DNA from: an uncultured Lachnospiraceae bacterium
Lineage (GTDB): Bacteria; Bacillota; Clostridia; Lachnospirales; Lachnospiraceae
Direction of reading: 5' to 3'
Length of the DNA: 5,833 nt
Assembly (NCBI GenBank): GCA_947177105.1
Contig: CAMWTF010000178.1
Coordinates: 1-5,833, forward strand
A program made the translations under genes and the position numbers. The notes below the pieces were generated by a model, which was given only the letters and a program-made list of their open reading frames with translations, searched no databases and was not told the DNA's origin. This document shows, piece by piece, positions 1 to 5,700 of this stretch; positions within the stretch are counted from its first letter, which is position 1; the number at the start of each line of letters is the position of its first letter.

Positions 1-1
1 C

Positions 2-160
2 AAAGAGAAACAGCAAAGAAATATTGAACAGAACCGGACTGTGACCAAGGAGAATTCAAGGGCAGGCAAAAATCCTGCCCCTGACCAGTATTGTGACTTT
101 GACAACAAGTACAACAATTTGAATCCAGAAGATAATTTTTTTCGTTTCTGCTTTACTTAA
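2..160 (+). CDS. Possible 3' end of an unrecognised gene (5'-truncated by window edge)
   Basis: A reading frame is open from the left edge to a TAA at 158-160, giving 52 residues with no start inside the window. The tail is hydrophilic and rich in Asn, Asp and Lys (for example PAPDQYCDFDNKYNNLNPED) and ends in an aromatic FFRFCFT. I do not recognise a family. Its base composition is more AT-rich than the operon to its right. It would run convergently with that operon, ending about 110 bases from the operon's last stop. A perfect GC-rich inverted repeat lies inside the frame, which is slightly unusual for coding DNA. The frame could be the real end of a protein, a decayed remnant, or chance; an open frame of this length in AT-rich DNA is only weak evidence. 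Confidence 0.35.
   Translation, partial: KEKQQRNIEQNRTVTKENSRAGKNPAPDQYCDFDNKYNNLNPEDNFFRFCFT
60..80. repeat. Perfect 7-bp inverted repeat (hairpin), no U-tract
   Basis: GGGCAGG (60-66) and CCTGCCC (74-80) are exact reverse complements around a 7-base loop, CAAAAAT. No T-run follows directly on either strand, so it is not a standard intrinsic terminator; a run of seven T is found only at 136-142. It sits inside the possible partial gene at 2-160. Confidence 0.5.
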
Positions 161-270
161 ATCCTTTCTGAAACACAATTCCAAAAAGGGAGAATACTAT
201 TGATAGAACGCCAGCGGCAATCCCGATTCAGAACATCCTCAAATGCCTCAAGACGGCGCTGGAAGCAAAA
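161..270. other. Gap between convergent units, no clear gene or terminator
   Basis: This stretch separates the possible plus-strand gene end at 160 from the stop of the minus-strand operon at 271. I see no strong hairpin followed by a T-run for either side. The only pairing noted is CCAGCG (211-216) with CGCTGG (257-262) across a 40-base loop. On the minus strand, positions 227-153 encode a short hydrophobic stretch ending in TAA, with no start codon and a TGA just before it; it may be a relic of a membrane protein. Confidence 0.5.
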
Positions 271-1542
271 TCACCGCCCGCAGATCTGCCACCTGCGGTA
301 AATCAGCCCTCCCAGCAGGGCCAGCCCCAGGGCAAGCAGCGGGTACAGGAGCATTCCCGTCTGCCAGAAAGTCAGGTAATGTCCCGCTCCCCCCACCAGC
401 CGCGCATCGTAAAAGGCGCTGGCACAAACTGCCTTTGCAGGTGACAGGTACAGGCACTGGGACAACAGCCGCAGCCGCTCCGGCACATTGGCAAACAAAG
501 TTCCCAGCGTGTAAACCATCATCAGGCTCATGGACGCCACGCCGCTCCTGGTCCAGCAAGACAGCACCAGAGCCAGAACGCTGTGCAGCACTGTGGCCAA
601 CAGCAGCAGTACCAGCAGAATAACAATTCCCTGTCCCATGGTCAGGGCAAAGGGGGAGGACTCCAGATAGATTTGCAGCGGCGCATTCCAGCTTTCTCCG
701 TACCCATAGACAACACCAAAGCTCAGCAATGTGGCGCCCCCCACCAGGAGCGCCGCCGCGGCGGCCAGCGTCATGGCGGCCAGCAGCTTGGCCAGGTAGA
801 GCATACCCCTCCCATGGCGGCTGCACAGCACTAGCTGATCCGTCTTGCGTATATGCTCATCCGCAAATACCCCCGAAAACACCATGCCTATCATCAGGGC
901 AGTCAGCGCCAGCATAGTCCTGGAACTGGCCAGCATCATACTCACCCCCATATCCCAATAATAGACACACGGTGTCTGCGCCTCATGTCTGCGCCAATAC
1001 TCTTGCTCTCCTTCCGTGAGGCACAGAGCCTGCTCATAATCCCTTATCATCTGCTGCCTTGCCCTGTAAAAGGCGGCGGCGTCCACAGTGTGTACCTCCT
1101 CATTGCCCACAACGCCCCTCACATAATTGTAGATTGCCTCATACTGTCTGCGCTGCTGCGAAAGCCTTTCCGCCTCCGCTGGGTCATCGGGGACTTCAGC
1201 CGTTGTGACGGCTGAGACATTTGTTGCGGCATTGTCCGTCACCCGTTCCTGCTCCTGCGTCTGCACATCCGCATATGCCGCCTGCATCTCCCGCAGCAGA
1301 ATATCATCAATAAGGCGTCCGTTAAATTTCTCCCCCCTTGCCTGCCGATCCATGGCTCTCTCATAGGCGCTGTAGTACACGCTCTCCCCTGTCTGCGCGT
1401 CGGTGAGGACATATCTGTTCAGCAGTACCCCAAAGCAGCAGAACGCCATGACCAGCACCACTCCGCAAAAGGAGATCCATGTCATCTTTTTCTTCAAAAT
1501 CTTTTTCATCTCATATTGATATAATATCCCCAACTGACTCAT
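271..1542 (-). CDS. ABC-2 type transporter permease with large extracytoplasmic insertion
   Basis: This 423-residue integral membrane protein is the probable channel-forming permease for the ATPase encoded just upstream. The N-terminus is cytoplasmic and basic (MKKILKKK, residues 12-19). A first helix spans about 21-42. Residues about 43-202 form a long hydrophilic, Gln/Glu/Ala-rich insertion expected outside the membrane. Five more helices lie at about 203-225, 248-279, 302-327, 333-352 and 393-415. The stretch FADEHIRKTDQ...SRHGRG...LAK (about 226-252) after helix 2 resembles the conserved cytoplasmic loop of ABC-2 permeases. The ATG at 1540-1542 has an excellent Shine-Dalgarno site (AGGAGGA at 1551-1557, eight bases away) and overlaps the stop of the ATPase as ATGA, which indicates translational coupling. 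It is the last gene of the operon. The substrate cannot be inferred; bacteriocin, antibiotic or lipid export is typical for the class. Confidence 0.85.
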   Translation of the reverse strand: MSQLGILYQYEMKKILKKKMTWISFCGVVLVMAFCCFGVLLNRYVLTDAQTGESVYYSAYERAMDRQARGEKFNGRLIDDILLREMQAAYADVQTQEQERVTDNAATNVSAVTTAEVPDDPAEAERLSQQRRQYEAIYNYVRGVVGNEEVHTVDAAAFYRARQQMIRDYEQALCLTEGEQEYWRRHEAQTPCVYYWDMGVSMMLASSRTMLALTALMIGMVFSGVFADEHIRKTDQLVLCSRHGRGMLYLAKLLAAMTLAAAAALLVGGATLLSFGVVYGYGESWNAPLQIYLESSPFALTMGQGIVILLVLLLLATVLHSVLALVLSCWTRSGVASMSLMMVYTLGTLFANVPERLRLLSQCLYLSPAKAVCASAFYDARLVGGAGHYLTFWQTGMLLYPLLALGLALLGGLIYRRWQICGR

Positions 1543-2450
1543 TTCTGCCGTCCTCCTGTCTCTGCTTCTGTATCCTCACCGCCAGTGCCATTTCCCGGGG
1601 AATATTCTCTGTCTGTTTCGACAGTCAATGCCTCTCGGGAAGACTTCTGTCTCTGCCACCCCTGGCCCCGGGGAGGCTTCTCTTCTCCGTCCCGGCGCTC
1701 TGTCTCGTCCCCAAACTGCTCCAAATAGAACGTCTCCAGATCTCCCCGGCTCTCTTCCCATTTGCCCTGATAGATCAGCCGTCCCTCTTTCATCATCAGA
1801 ATGCTGTCCGCAATATGCTCCACGTCGGACACAATGTGGGTGGACAGCAGCACGATGCTGCTTTGGCCCGCCTGGGCAATCAGGTCCCTAAAACGCACCC
1901 GCTCCTTGGGATCCAGGCCCGCCGTGGGCTCATCCAGCACCAACAGACAAGGATCATTCAGCAGCGCCTGGGCAATTCCCAGCCTTTGCTTCATGCCGCC
2001 GGAATAGGTCTTGATCTTCTTGCCGGCCTGCCCCGTCAGGCCCACCAGTTCCAGCAGTTCCTCGCTCTTTTGCCGGGCCCGGAGCTTGGGCAGTCCTTTC
2101 AGCGCAGCCATATAAAGCAGAAATTCTCTGCCTGTGAAATCGGGATAATACCCGAAATCCTGGGGCAAATAACCCAGCATGGACCGATATGCCTCACAGG
2201 TCTCAGGCTGCCCCGCCAGCGTGATCCGCCCCTCCGAGGGCCGCAGAATCCCACAGATCATCCGCATCAGAGTAGTCTTGCCCGCGCCGTTGGCCCCCAG
2301 CAGACCATAGACTCCCGTACGCAGCTTCAGGCTGACATGATCCACCACCGTTTTGTTCTGGTACTTTTTGCTGATATTGTCTATACACAGTTCCACGGGG
2401 ATATGTTGTGAATTTATATAGCCCCCTTGAACCATTGTCTTTTTTTTCAT
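1539..2450 (-). CDS. ABC transporter ATP-binding protein with charged C-terminal tail
   Basis: This is a 303-residue cytoplasmic ATPase that powers the adjacent permease(s). All ATPase motifs are intact: Walker A GANGAGKT (52-59), Q-loop YLPQD with Gln97, signature YSGGMKQR (149-156), Walker B LLVLDEP (169-175) with catalytic Glu174, D-loop AGLD (177-180) and H-loop STH with His205. The order and sequence match the ABC-2/drug-export class (CcmA/BcrA-like). The nucleotide-binding domain ends near residue 245; the remaining ~58 residues are Glu/Arg/Gly/Lys-rich, appear disordered and have no motif I recognise. The start at 2448-2450 is preceded by GGTGG four bases upstream and a weaker AAAGGA further away. 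The codons after the start contain a run of eight A. An in-frame ATG at codon 6 lacks its own ribosome site. The gene lies 50 bases after the upstream membrane protein and overlaps the next gene by four. Confidence 0.93.
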   Translation of the reverse strand: MKKKTMVQGGYINSQHIPVELCIDNISKKYQNKTVVDHVSLKLRTGVYGLLGANGAGKTTLMRMICGILRPSEGRITLAGQPETCEAYRSMLGYLPQDFGYYPDFTGREFLLYMAALKGLPKLRARQKSEELLELVGLTGQAGKKIKTYSGGMKQRLGIAQALLNDPCLLVLDEPTAGLDPKERVRFRDLIAQAGQSSIVLLSTHIVSDVEHIADSILMMKEGRLIYQGKWEESRGDLETFYLEQFGDETERRDGEEKPPRGQGWQRQKSSREALTVETDREYSPGNGTGGEDTEAETGGRQK

Positions 2451-2500
2451 TTTCCACCGTTTCCTTTCTTTTAAAAAAATCCGGACAGGACTCTTCCGCC

Positions 2501-3214
2501 TTATGCCGCCATATTCTCATAGATACTGCCTGCCCGACATGCGGCCTGGTAGTATTCCCAGACATTGCCTGCCAGCAGCAGCGCCAACACCATTAGCCAC
2601 CAGGGAAACAACTGTCCCCTGTACCAATCCGCCACATTGCTGCCCACCATCTGCAGACTGCTGACCATCACGGCTATGCCCAGACACAGGTACAGGCCCT
2701 CCCGCCCCCGCACTCTTCTGGCCCAGGCCATGCTCAGAAAAGTGGTCGTCAGGAAAGGCACCAGCAGATAAACCCCCGTCTGCAGAATCCCTACCTGCCC
2801 GTACAATAAAAGCAGCGGCAGCTGCATCAGCAGCAACAGTAAATGAAAACTGCCCAGCAGCCCCATTCTTGCCAGCACAATGCTCTTTACGGAAAAACGG
2901 GTACACAATTCCAGTTCCGTCATATTGTACATGGCTGAGCGCATATGCTCCTGGGCCGCCAGCAGCGCCAAAAAGGGCATCATCCCTGCCGCGATCCACA
3001 GAGCGTCCCGCTGCCACCGGGCGGTGCTTCCCACCAATATGCCAAACACGGCCACCGAAAGCACCCACACCCACTTGCGGATATAGCCTGCCTGGGTCAG
3101 CACAAAGGCGCCGTGACTCATGGTATGCCGAGGGCTGTCCGCCAGGAACATCTCCCGCTTTTGAGGCGCCGGGGCCCTGAGCAGGATCTGAAGTTCCTGC
3201 TCCAGCATTTTCAT
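2501..3214 (-). CDS. Six-helix membrane protein, probable ABC-2 permease-like subunit
   Basis: From the chosen start this is a 237-residue membrane protein. The N-terminal ~45 residues are hydrophilic (MKMLEQELQ, then PAPQKREMF). About six hydrophobic segments follow, near 47-63, 71-87, 113-138, 141-164, 172-191 and 202-219. The segment between helices 2 and 3 (MYNMTELELCTRFSVKSIVLARM, given here only by its landmarks TELE at 99-102 and LARM at 114-117) resembles loops of ABC-2-type permeases. With the ATPase and second permease downstream, it could form a heterodimeric exporter or serve as a sensor. Start choice is uncertain: ATG at 3214 has AGAGGGG six bases upstream and gives a natural-looking N-terminus, whereas in-frame ATG at 3277 also has a good site (AGAGG, six bases away) and would add 21 very basic residues. 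I prefer 3214. It lies between the sigma factor and the ATPase. Confidence 0.75.
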   Translation of the reverse strand: MKMLEQELQILLRAPAPQKREMFLADSPRHTMSHGAFVLTQAGYIRKWVWVLSVAVFGILVGSTARWQRDALWIAAGMMPFLALLAAQEHMRSAMYNMTELELCTRFSVKSIVLARMGLLGSFHLLLLLMQLPLLLLYGQVGILQTGVYLLVPFLTTTFLSMAWARRVRGREGLYLCLGIAVMVSSLQMVGSNVADWYRGQLFPWWLMVLALLLAGNVWEYYQAACRAGSIYENMAA

Positions 3215-3233
3215 GGAATGCCCCTCTTTCGTA

Positions 3234-3275
3234 TTTTTTCTTCCACTTCTCTCTCTCTTTTTCTCTTCTCTTCCC
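3234..3275. repeat. 42-nt polypyrimidine/polypurine tract
   Basis: On the plus strand 41 of 42 bases are pyrimidines (only A3245 breaks the run), with 30 uninterrupted at 3246-3275. On the transcribed minus-strand message this is a G/A-rich tract just ahead of the membrane-protein start at 3214. It contains or adjoins two Shine-Dalgarno-like sites that serve the two candidate starts. A short CT dinucleotide run lies near its centre. It may be the 5' leader of the gene or the coding part of a basic N-terminal extension. Confidence 0.7.
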
Positions 3276-3324
3276 ATAGAACACCTCTTTTTCTACGCTA
3301 TTCCGTCATAGTCCCTTGCGGGCG

Positions 3325-3777
3325 CTAACATAGCTGCGCCCGCAGCTTCTCCAACACCGCCTTTATCCTGCGGCGCAGGGCAAAACGGGATATCCCCAGC
3401 ATATTCGCCATTTCCCCCACGGGGATCTCGCTGCCATAGCGCAGGGCCAGCAGCTCCTGCTCCTCCTCCGGCAGTGTCTGAAACGCCTGCCACAGTCCCA
3501 GCCGCAGTTCCGGCTCCATACCCGGATCCGCCGCCAGTCGTCCCTCCATCTCCTCTGTAAGCAGCCGGGCTTTACACCTGCGGTATTCGTCAATACACAG
3601 ATGCCTGGCTGTGGTGTACAGATATTGCAGAGCCTTTCCCTGCTCCCGGTACCCCCTGTTCTCCCACAGCCGCAGGAAGGCTTCCTGGGTAATGTCTTCC
3701 GCCATCTCTGCCTGTCCCAGCCTGTAATAGCAGTAGCGGTATATCTTGTCATATAGTGCTTTTTCGTCCATGGACAC
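3325..3777 (-). CDS. ECF-type RNA polymerase sigma factor (sigma-70 family)
   Basis: This is a 150-residue sigma factor with only the two core domains, a typical ECF size. Region 2 (about 8-70) has YRYCYYRLGQAEMAEDITQE followed by AFLRLWEN and a DEYRR end, the core-polymerase and -10 binding part. A short linker follows, then region 4 (about 97-147): LPEEEQELLALRYGSEIPVGEMA and a helix-turn-helix (about 118-140) ending in FALRRRIKAVLEKL, for -35 recognition. It would direct polymerase to a small regulon, likely including its own operon. The start is GTG at 3777: AGGAGG (3786-3791) lies eight bases away, whereas the in-frame ATG at 3771 would be 14 away. It is the first gene of the operon. No anti-sigma gene is visible beside it, so control may come from the transporter membrane proteins or from transcription. 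Family assignment is secure; the regulon is inferred. Confidence 0.92.
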   Translation of the reverse strand: MSMDEKALYDKIYRYCYYRLGQAEMAEDITQEAFLRLWENRGYREQGKALQYLYTTARHLCIDEYRRCKARLLTEEMEGRLAADPGMEPELRLGLWQAFQTLPEEEQELLALRYGSEIPVGEMANMLGISRFALRRRIKAVLEKLRAQLC

Positions 3778-3785
3778 CCGGCTGC

Positions 3786-3791
3786 CCTCCT
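3786..3791 (-). promoter_or_regulatory. Shine-Dalgarno site that decides the GTG start of the sigma factor
   Basis: The minus strand reads AAAGGAGGG here, nearly the perfect anti-16S complement. The spacing of eight bases fits GTG at 3777 rather than ATG at 3771. Confidence 0.75.
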
Positions 3792-3806
3792 TTCACTGTG
3801 TATAAC

Positions 3807-3817
3807 GAATCAGATTC
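3807..3817. promoter_or_regulatory. 11-bp palindrome GAATC-N-GATTC, possible operator
   Basis: A perfect five-base inverted repeat with one central base lies between the candidate -10 box of the sigma-factor operon and its ribosome site, just downstream of the expected transcription start. That placement would suit a repressor site, but the repeat is short and could arise by chance. Confidence 0.3.
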
Positions 3818-3831
3818 ATGTATGTGCGGAC

Positions 3832-3837
3832 ATTATA
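3832..3837 (-). promoter_or_regulatory. Candidate -10 box for the sigma-factor/ABC operon
   Basis: The minus strand carries a perfect TATAAT about 55 bases upstream of the GTG start. No good TTGACA-like -35 lies at 16-18 bases (the sequence there is CAAAA/CCAAA), which suggests either activator dependence or a weak promoter. I looked for an ECF-style GGAAC...CGTC pair: GGAAC occurs farther upstream but without a CGT at the right distance. Confidence 0.45.
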
Positions 3838-3863
3838 CAAAATTTATTATTTCCTTTTGGGAA

Positions 3864-3892
3864 TTGTGTTCCTGCGAAAAACCGATTATAAT
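3864..3892 (+). promoter_or_regulatory. Candidate sigma-A promoter for the GH25 gene
   Basis: TTGTGT (3864-3869) and a perfect TATAAT (3887-3892) are separated by exactly 17 bases on the plus strand, pointing to the muramidase gene. The -35 matches consensus only in TTG. The -10 lies in a small inverted repeat, CCGAT (3882-3886) and ATCGG (3896-3900). Transcription would begin near 3899, giving a leader of about 190 bases. Confidence 0.45.
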
Positions 3893-4077
3893 TATATCGG
3901 CAGACCCGAAATCAAATACATAGAACATATTTGCAAAAAGCATATGCATACGGGGAACAAGGAAAATATGGCCGCAGCGAAAAATATGCAGTATAAATTG
4001 GTTTCAGGGACATTCAGAATAATGCAGACAGGCGGATTTGTGCGGAAAGGACTAAAGGATTGGGAAACAGACGCATG

Positions 4078-4084
4078 AAAGGGG
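4078..4084 (+). promoter_or_regulatory. Ribosome site selecting the ATG at 4090
   Basis: AAAGGGG lies five bases before ATG 4090. The upstream in-frame candidates, TTG 4060 and ATG 4075, have no properly spaced purine-rich site. Confidence 0.6.
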
Positions 4085-4089
4085 AAAAG

Positions 4090-4830
4090 ATGAACAGGAA
4101 GAAGAAATGGATCGCTGCTGGCGCGGTATTGATTGTTTTGCTGCTGGCAATACTTGTTCTTTTCGCCCTGGCCCGGAACGGGACCATCCTATTGAACAAT
4201 CCCTCCAGAAGTCAGTACCCGGTAAGAGGGGTGGATGTGTCCTGGTATCAGGGACACATTGACTGGAATATCCTGGCTTCCAATGATATCTGCTTTGCCT
4301 TTATTAAAGCCACGGAGGGCAGCACTCATGTGGACCCCTGTTTTCAATATAATTATGAAGAGTCTCGCAAAACCAGTCTGCGCATAGGCGTCTACCACTT
4401 TTTCAGCTATGACAGTGAAGGACAGACTCAGGCAGATAATTATATTGCTGTCGTAGAAAAGACTGACGATATGCTCCCTCCCGTGATAGATCTGGAATTT
4501 TATGGAGACAAGGAACAAAATCCCCCCAACCGGGACCAGGTGAGGAATGAACTCGCAATTATGCTGGACCGGCTGGAAGAGCATTATGGCATGAGACCTA
4601 TCATCTACGCCACGGAAAAATCCTATGCTCTATATCTTGCGGATGCTTTCCAGGAATATGATATCTGGATAAGGAATGTGGTCACCGCTCCCCACCTCTC
4701 AGATCATCGACAATGGACTTTTTGGCAATATACGGATCGGGAGAAGCTGGAGGGATACCAGGGGGATGAGAAATATATTGACATGAACGTGTTTAACGGA
4801 AGCATGGAAGATTTTCTGGAGTACCAGTGA
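4090..4830 (+). CDS. GH25-family muramidase (lysozyme-like), membrane-anchored or secreted
   Basis: This 246-residue protein is predicted to cleave the beta-1,4 bond between N-acetylmuramic acid and N-acetylglucosamine in peptidoglycan, outside the membrane. A basic MNRKKKW start and hydrophobic segment (about 7-29) act as a signal or anchor; ALA at 26-28 could be a signal-peptidase site, so it may be released instead of anchored. The GH25 barrel covers about 46-246: RGVDVSWYQGHIDW with Asp49, FAFIKATEG (69-77), GVYHFFS (100-106), PVIDLEF with Asp134 and Glu136, PIIYA (170-174), WTFWQYT (209-215) and YIDMNVFNG with Asp231. By comparison with characterised GH25 enzymes the acidic active-site residues are all present. 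There is no cell-wall-binding repeat. It is divergent from the sigma-factor operon and converges with the gene to its right, 26 bases away. It could act in wall remodelling; phage origin is less likely because no phage genes are visible. Confidence 0.9.
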   Translation: MNRKKKWIAAGAVLIVLLLAILVLFALARNGTILLNNPSRSQYPVRGVDVSWYQGHIDWNILASNDICFAFIKATEGSTHVDPCFQYNYEESRKTSLRIGVYHFFSYDSEGQTQADNYIAVVEKTDDMLPPVIDLEFYGDKEQNPPNRDQVRNELAIMLDRLEEHYGMRPIIYATEKSYALYLADAFQEYDIWIRNVVTAPHLSDHRQWTFWQYTDREKLEGYQGDEKYIDMNVFNGSMEDFLEYQ

Positions 4831-4856
4831 TTGGGAAAATGGCCTCCCTCTGCGCC

Positions 4857-5576
4857 TTATATCAAATCACAGGATTTCAAATAGTCCAAATACTCCCCCA
4901 TGTGGCATCCTGCATCCATAATGCGATATGTCTCCATCAATTCCTCCGTCTCAATGTCGCTTTCCCCGCCAAAGGGTATCACATACAAGTCTGCGCTGCC
5001 CTGCTCCTCCCAAAAGCCTTCTTTTCGCAGCTGCCCCAACACCTCCGCCATCCACATGCGGATCTGCCTGCGTTCTTCGTCAAAAGCACGCTTAAACACA
5101 AGTGCATTCTCCTCATACCATGCAGCCGCAGCATCATCCAACCTGTTCCTGTAATCCGAGCAGGATGAACACACGTCCGAACACCCATAGAGGCTGTTTT
5201 GCAGCAGGTAATCCTGCAGTTTTCCAAACAGAAAAGACTCAGCGAACACTGCCTCCCATTCCGCCCAGGGTTCAAAACGGTAATAGTCCTTCTCATCCTC
5301 CTGGCAGTCTTTGCTTTTTTCCTGGTACATTTCTTCCGTGTTGAAGTAAATATAGGTCCCGAAGGTTTCGGTATACACAGGCTGCACTACGCCTCCGATC
5401 TCAAATGAAACGCCATAGATAGACTGGTCCGCGTACTCTGCCTTTAACTTGGGGCAGTAATCCTTGACCGCCTCCTTGAACAAGGTCTGAAACCGTTCCT
5501 TGTCCAGCCTGCTTTCCATATCCCTGTTTTGGTAACGCTCCAATAAACCTTCCGCCATCTGTTTTCTGGTAATCAT
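4857..5576 (-). CDS. Uncharacterised protein, DUF4303-like
   Basis: A 239-residue soluble, acidic protein with no signal peptide or membrane segment. I recognise no enzyme motif. The middle (VSFEI at 56-60, YIYFNTEEMY at 75-84, then FEPWAEWEAV at 101-110) recalls the layout of DUF4303 proteins, an assignment from memory and not certain. The C-terminal part is well ordered in appearance: RQIRMWMAEVLGQLRKEGFW (170-189), then DLYVIPFGGE (196-205). A cysteine-rich patch, GCSDVCSSC (131-139), might bind metal. The start ATG at 5574-5576 is preceded by GGAGG seven bases away (TGGAGGAAGG), so it is well supported. It appears to be a single-gene unit with its own promoter, facing the GH25 gene tail to tail. 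Function is unknown; relatives of such domains sometimes accompany toxin-immunity genes, but no toxin is visible here. Confidence 0.75.
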   Translation of the reverse strand: MITRKQMAEGLLERYQNRDMESRLDKERFQTLFKEAVKDYCPKLKAEYADQSIYGVSFEIGGVVQPVYTETFGTYIYFNTEEMYQEKSKDCQEDEKDYYRFEPWAEWEAVFAESFLFGKLQDYLLQNSLYGCSDVCSSCSDYRNRLDDAAAAWYEENALVFKRAFDEERRQIRMWMAEVLGQLRKEGFWEEQGSADLYVIPFGGESDIETEELMETYRIMDAGCHMGEYLDYLKSCDLI

Positions 5577-5647
5577 CCGCCTTCCTCCAATTTATTTTGC
5601 TTTTCCCGTATTATTATTCTATCTATAGTTTTTGTTTATATTTCATA

Positions 5648-5676
5648 AGTATACACTGTTTCACATGGATATACAA
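5648..5676 (-). promoter_or_regulatory. Candidate promoter for the DUF4303-like gene
   Basis: On the minus strand TTGTAT (5671-5676) and TATACT (5648-5653) are separated by 17 bases. Transcription would start near 5641, giving a leader of about 65 bases. An alternative reading, GTGAAA with an 18-base spacer to TATAAA slightly downstream, is also possible. Confidence 0.5.
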
Positions 5677-5700
5677 GAAAATAAGTACTTGAAATAGTGT
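5653..5700. promoter_or_regulatory. 11-bp inverted half-sites across the divergent promoters (possible operator)
   Basis: ACACTGTTTCA (5653-5663) and TGAAATAGTGT (5690-5700) are reverse complements at 10 of 11 positions, centres 37 bp apart. The left copy sits beside the -10 of the leftward promoter; the right copy overlaps the -35 and spacer of the rightward promoter. This is the placement expected for paired sites of one regulator controlling both units. No binding protein is identified in the window. Confidence 0.45.

Larger units (their letters stand above)
3778..4089. other. 312-bp divergent intergenic region
   Basis: This AT-rich spacer separates the sigma-factor operon from the GH25 gene. 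It holds the candidate promoters for both directions, the palindrome at 3807-3817, and a small imperfect hairpin around 3926-3946 (CATAT pairing with ATATG, inner GC pair, AAAAA loop). A plus-strand open frame covers 3818-4078 but has no ribosome site, contains the promoter elements and resembles no family, so I treat the region as non-coding. Confidence 0.6.

Noticed and set aside
248..1215. Several open frames on both strands overlapping the terminal permease
   Set aside because: GC-rich shadow frames of the permease gene; they lack start signals and have compositions typical of out-of-frame translation.
1479..2411. Long plus-strand open frame of about 310 codons
   Set aside because: It lies opposite the ATPase gene, whose motifs are unambiguous; the antisense frame has no ribosome site and no recognisable domains.
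2473..2498. Possible terminator between the small membrane protein and the ATPase (seven T on the minus strand)
   Set aside because: Only a four-pair stem (CGGA/TCCG) with a nine-base loop precedes the T-run; too weak to call, and it lies inside an apparent operon.
2517..3284. Alternative minus-strand frame from GTG 3284 overlapping the small membrane protein
   Set aside because: It lacks hydrophobic segments and shows out-of-frame Gly/Ala/Arg-rich composition, whereas the other frame encodes clear membrane helices.
3818..4078. Plus-strand open frame of 86 codons between the sigma factor and the GH25 gene
   Set aside because: No ribosome site, no family resemblance, and it contains the candidate promoter and TATAAT elements.
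4831..4856. Bidirectional terminator between the convergent GH25 and DUF genes
   Set aside because: The 26-base gap has only a three-pair GGC/GCC match and no T-run.
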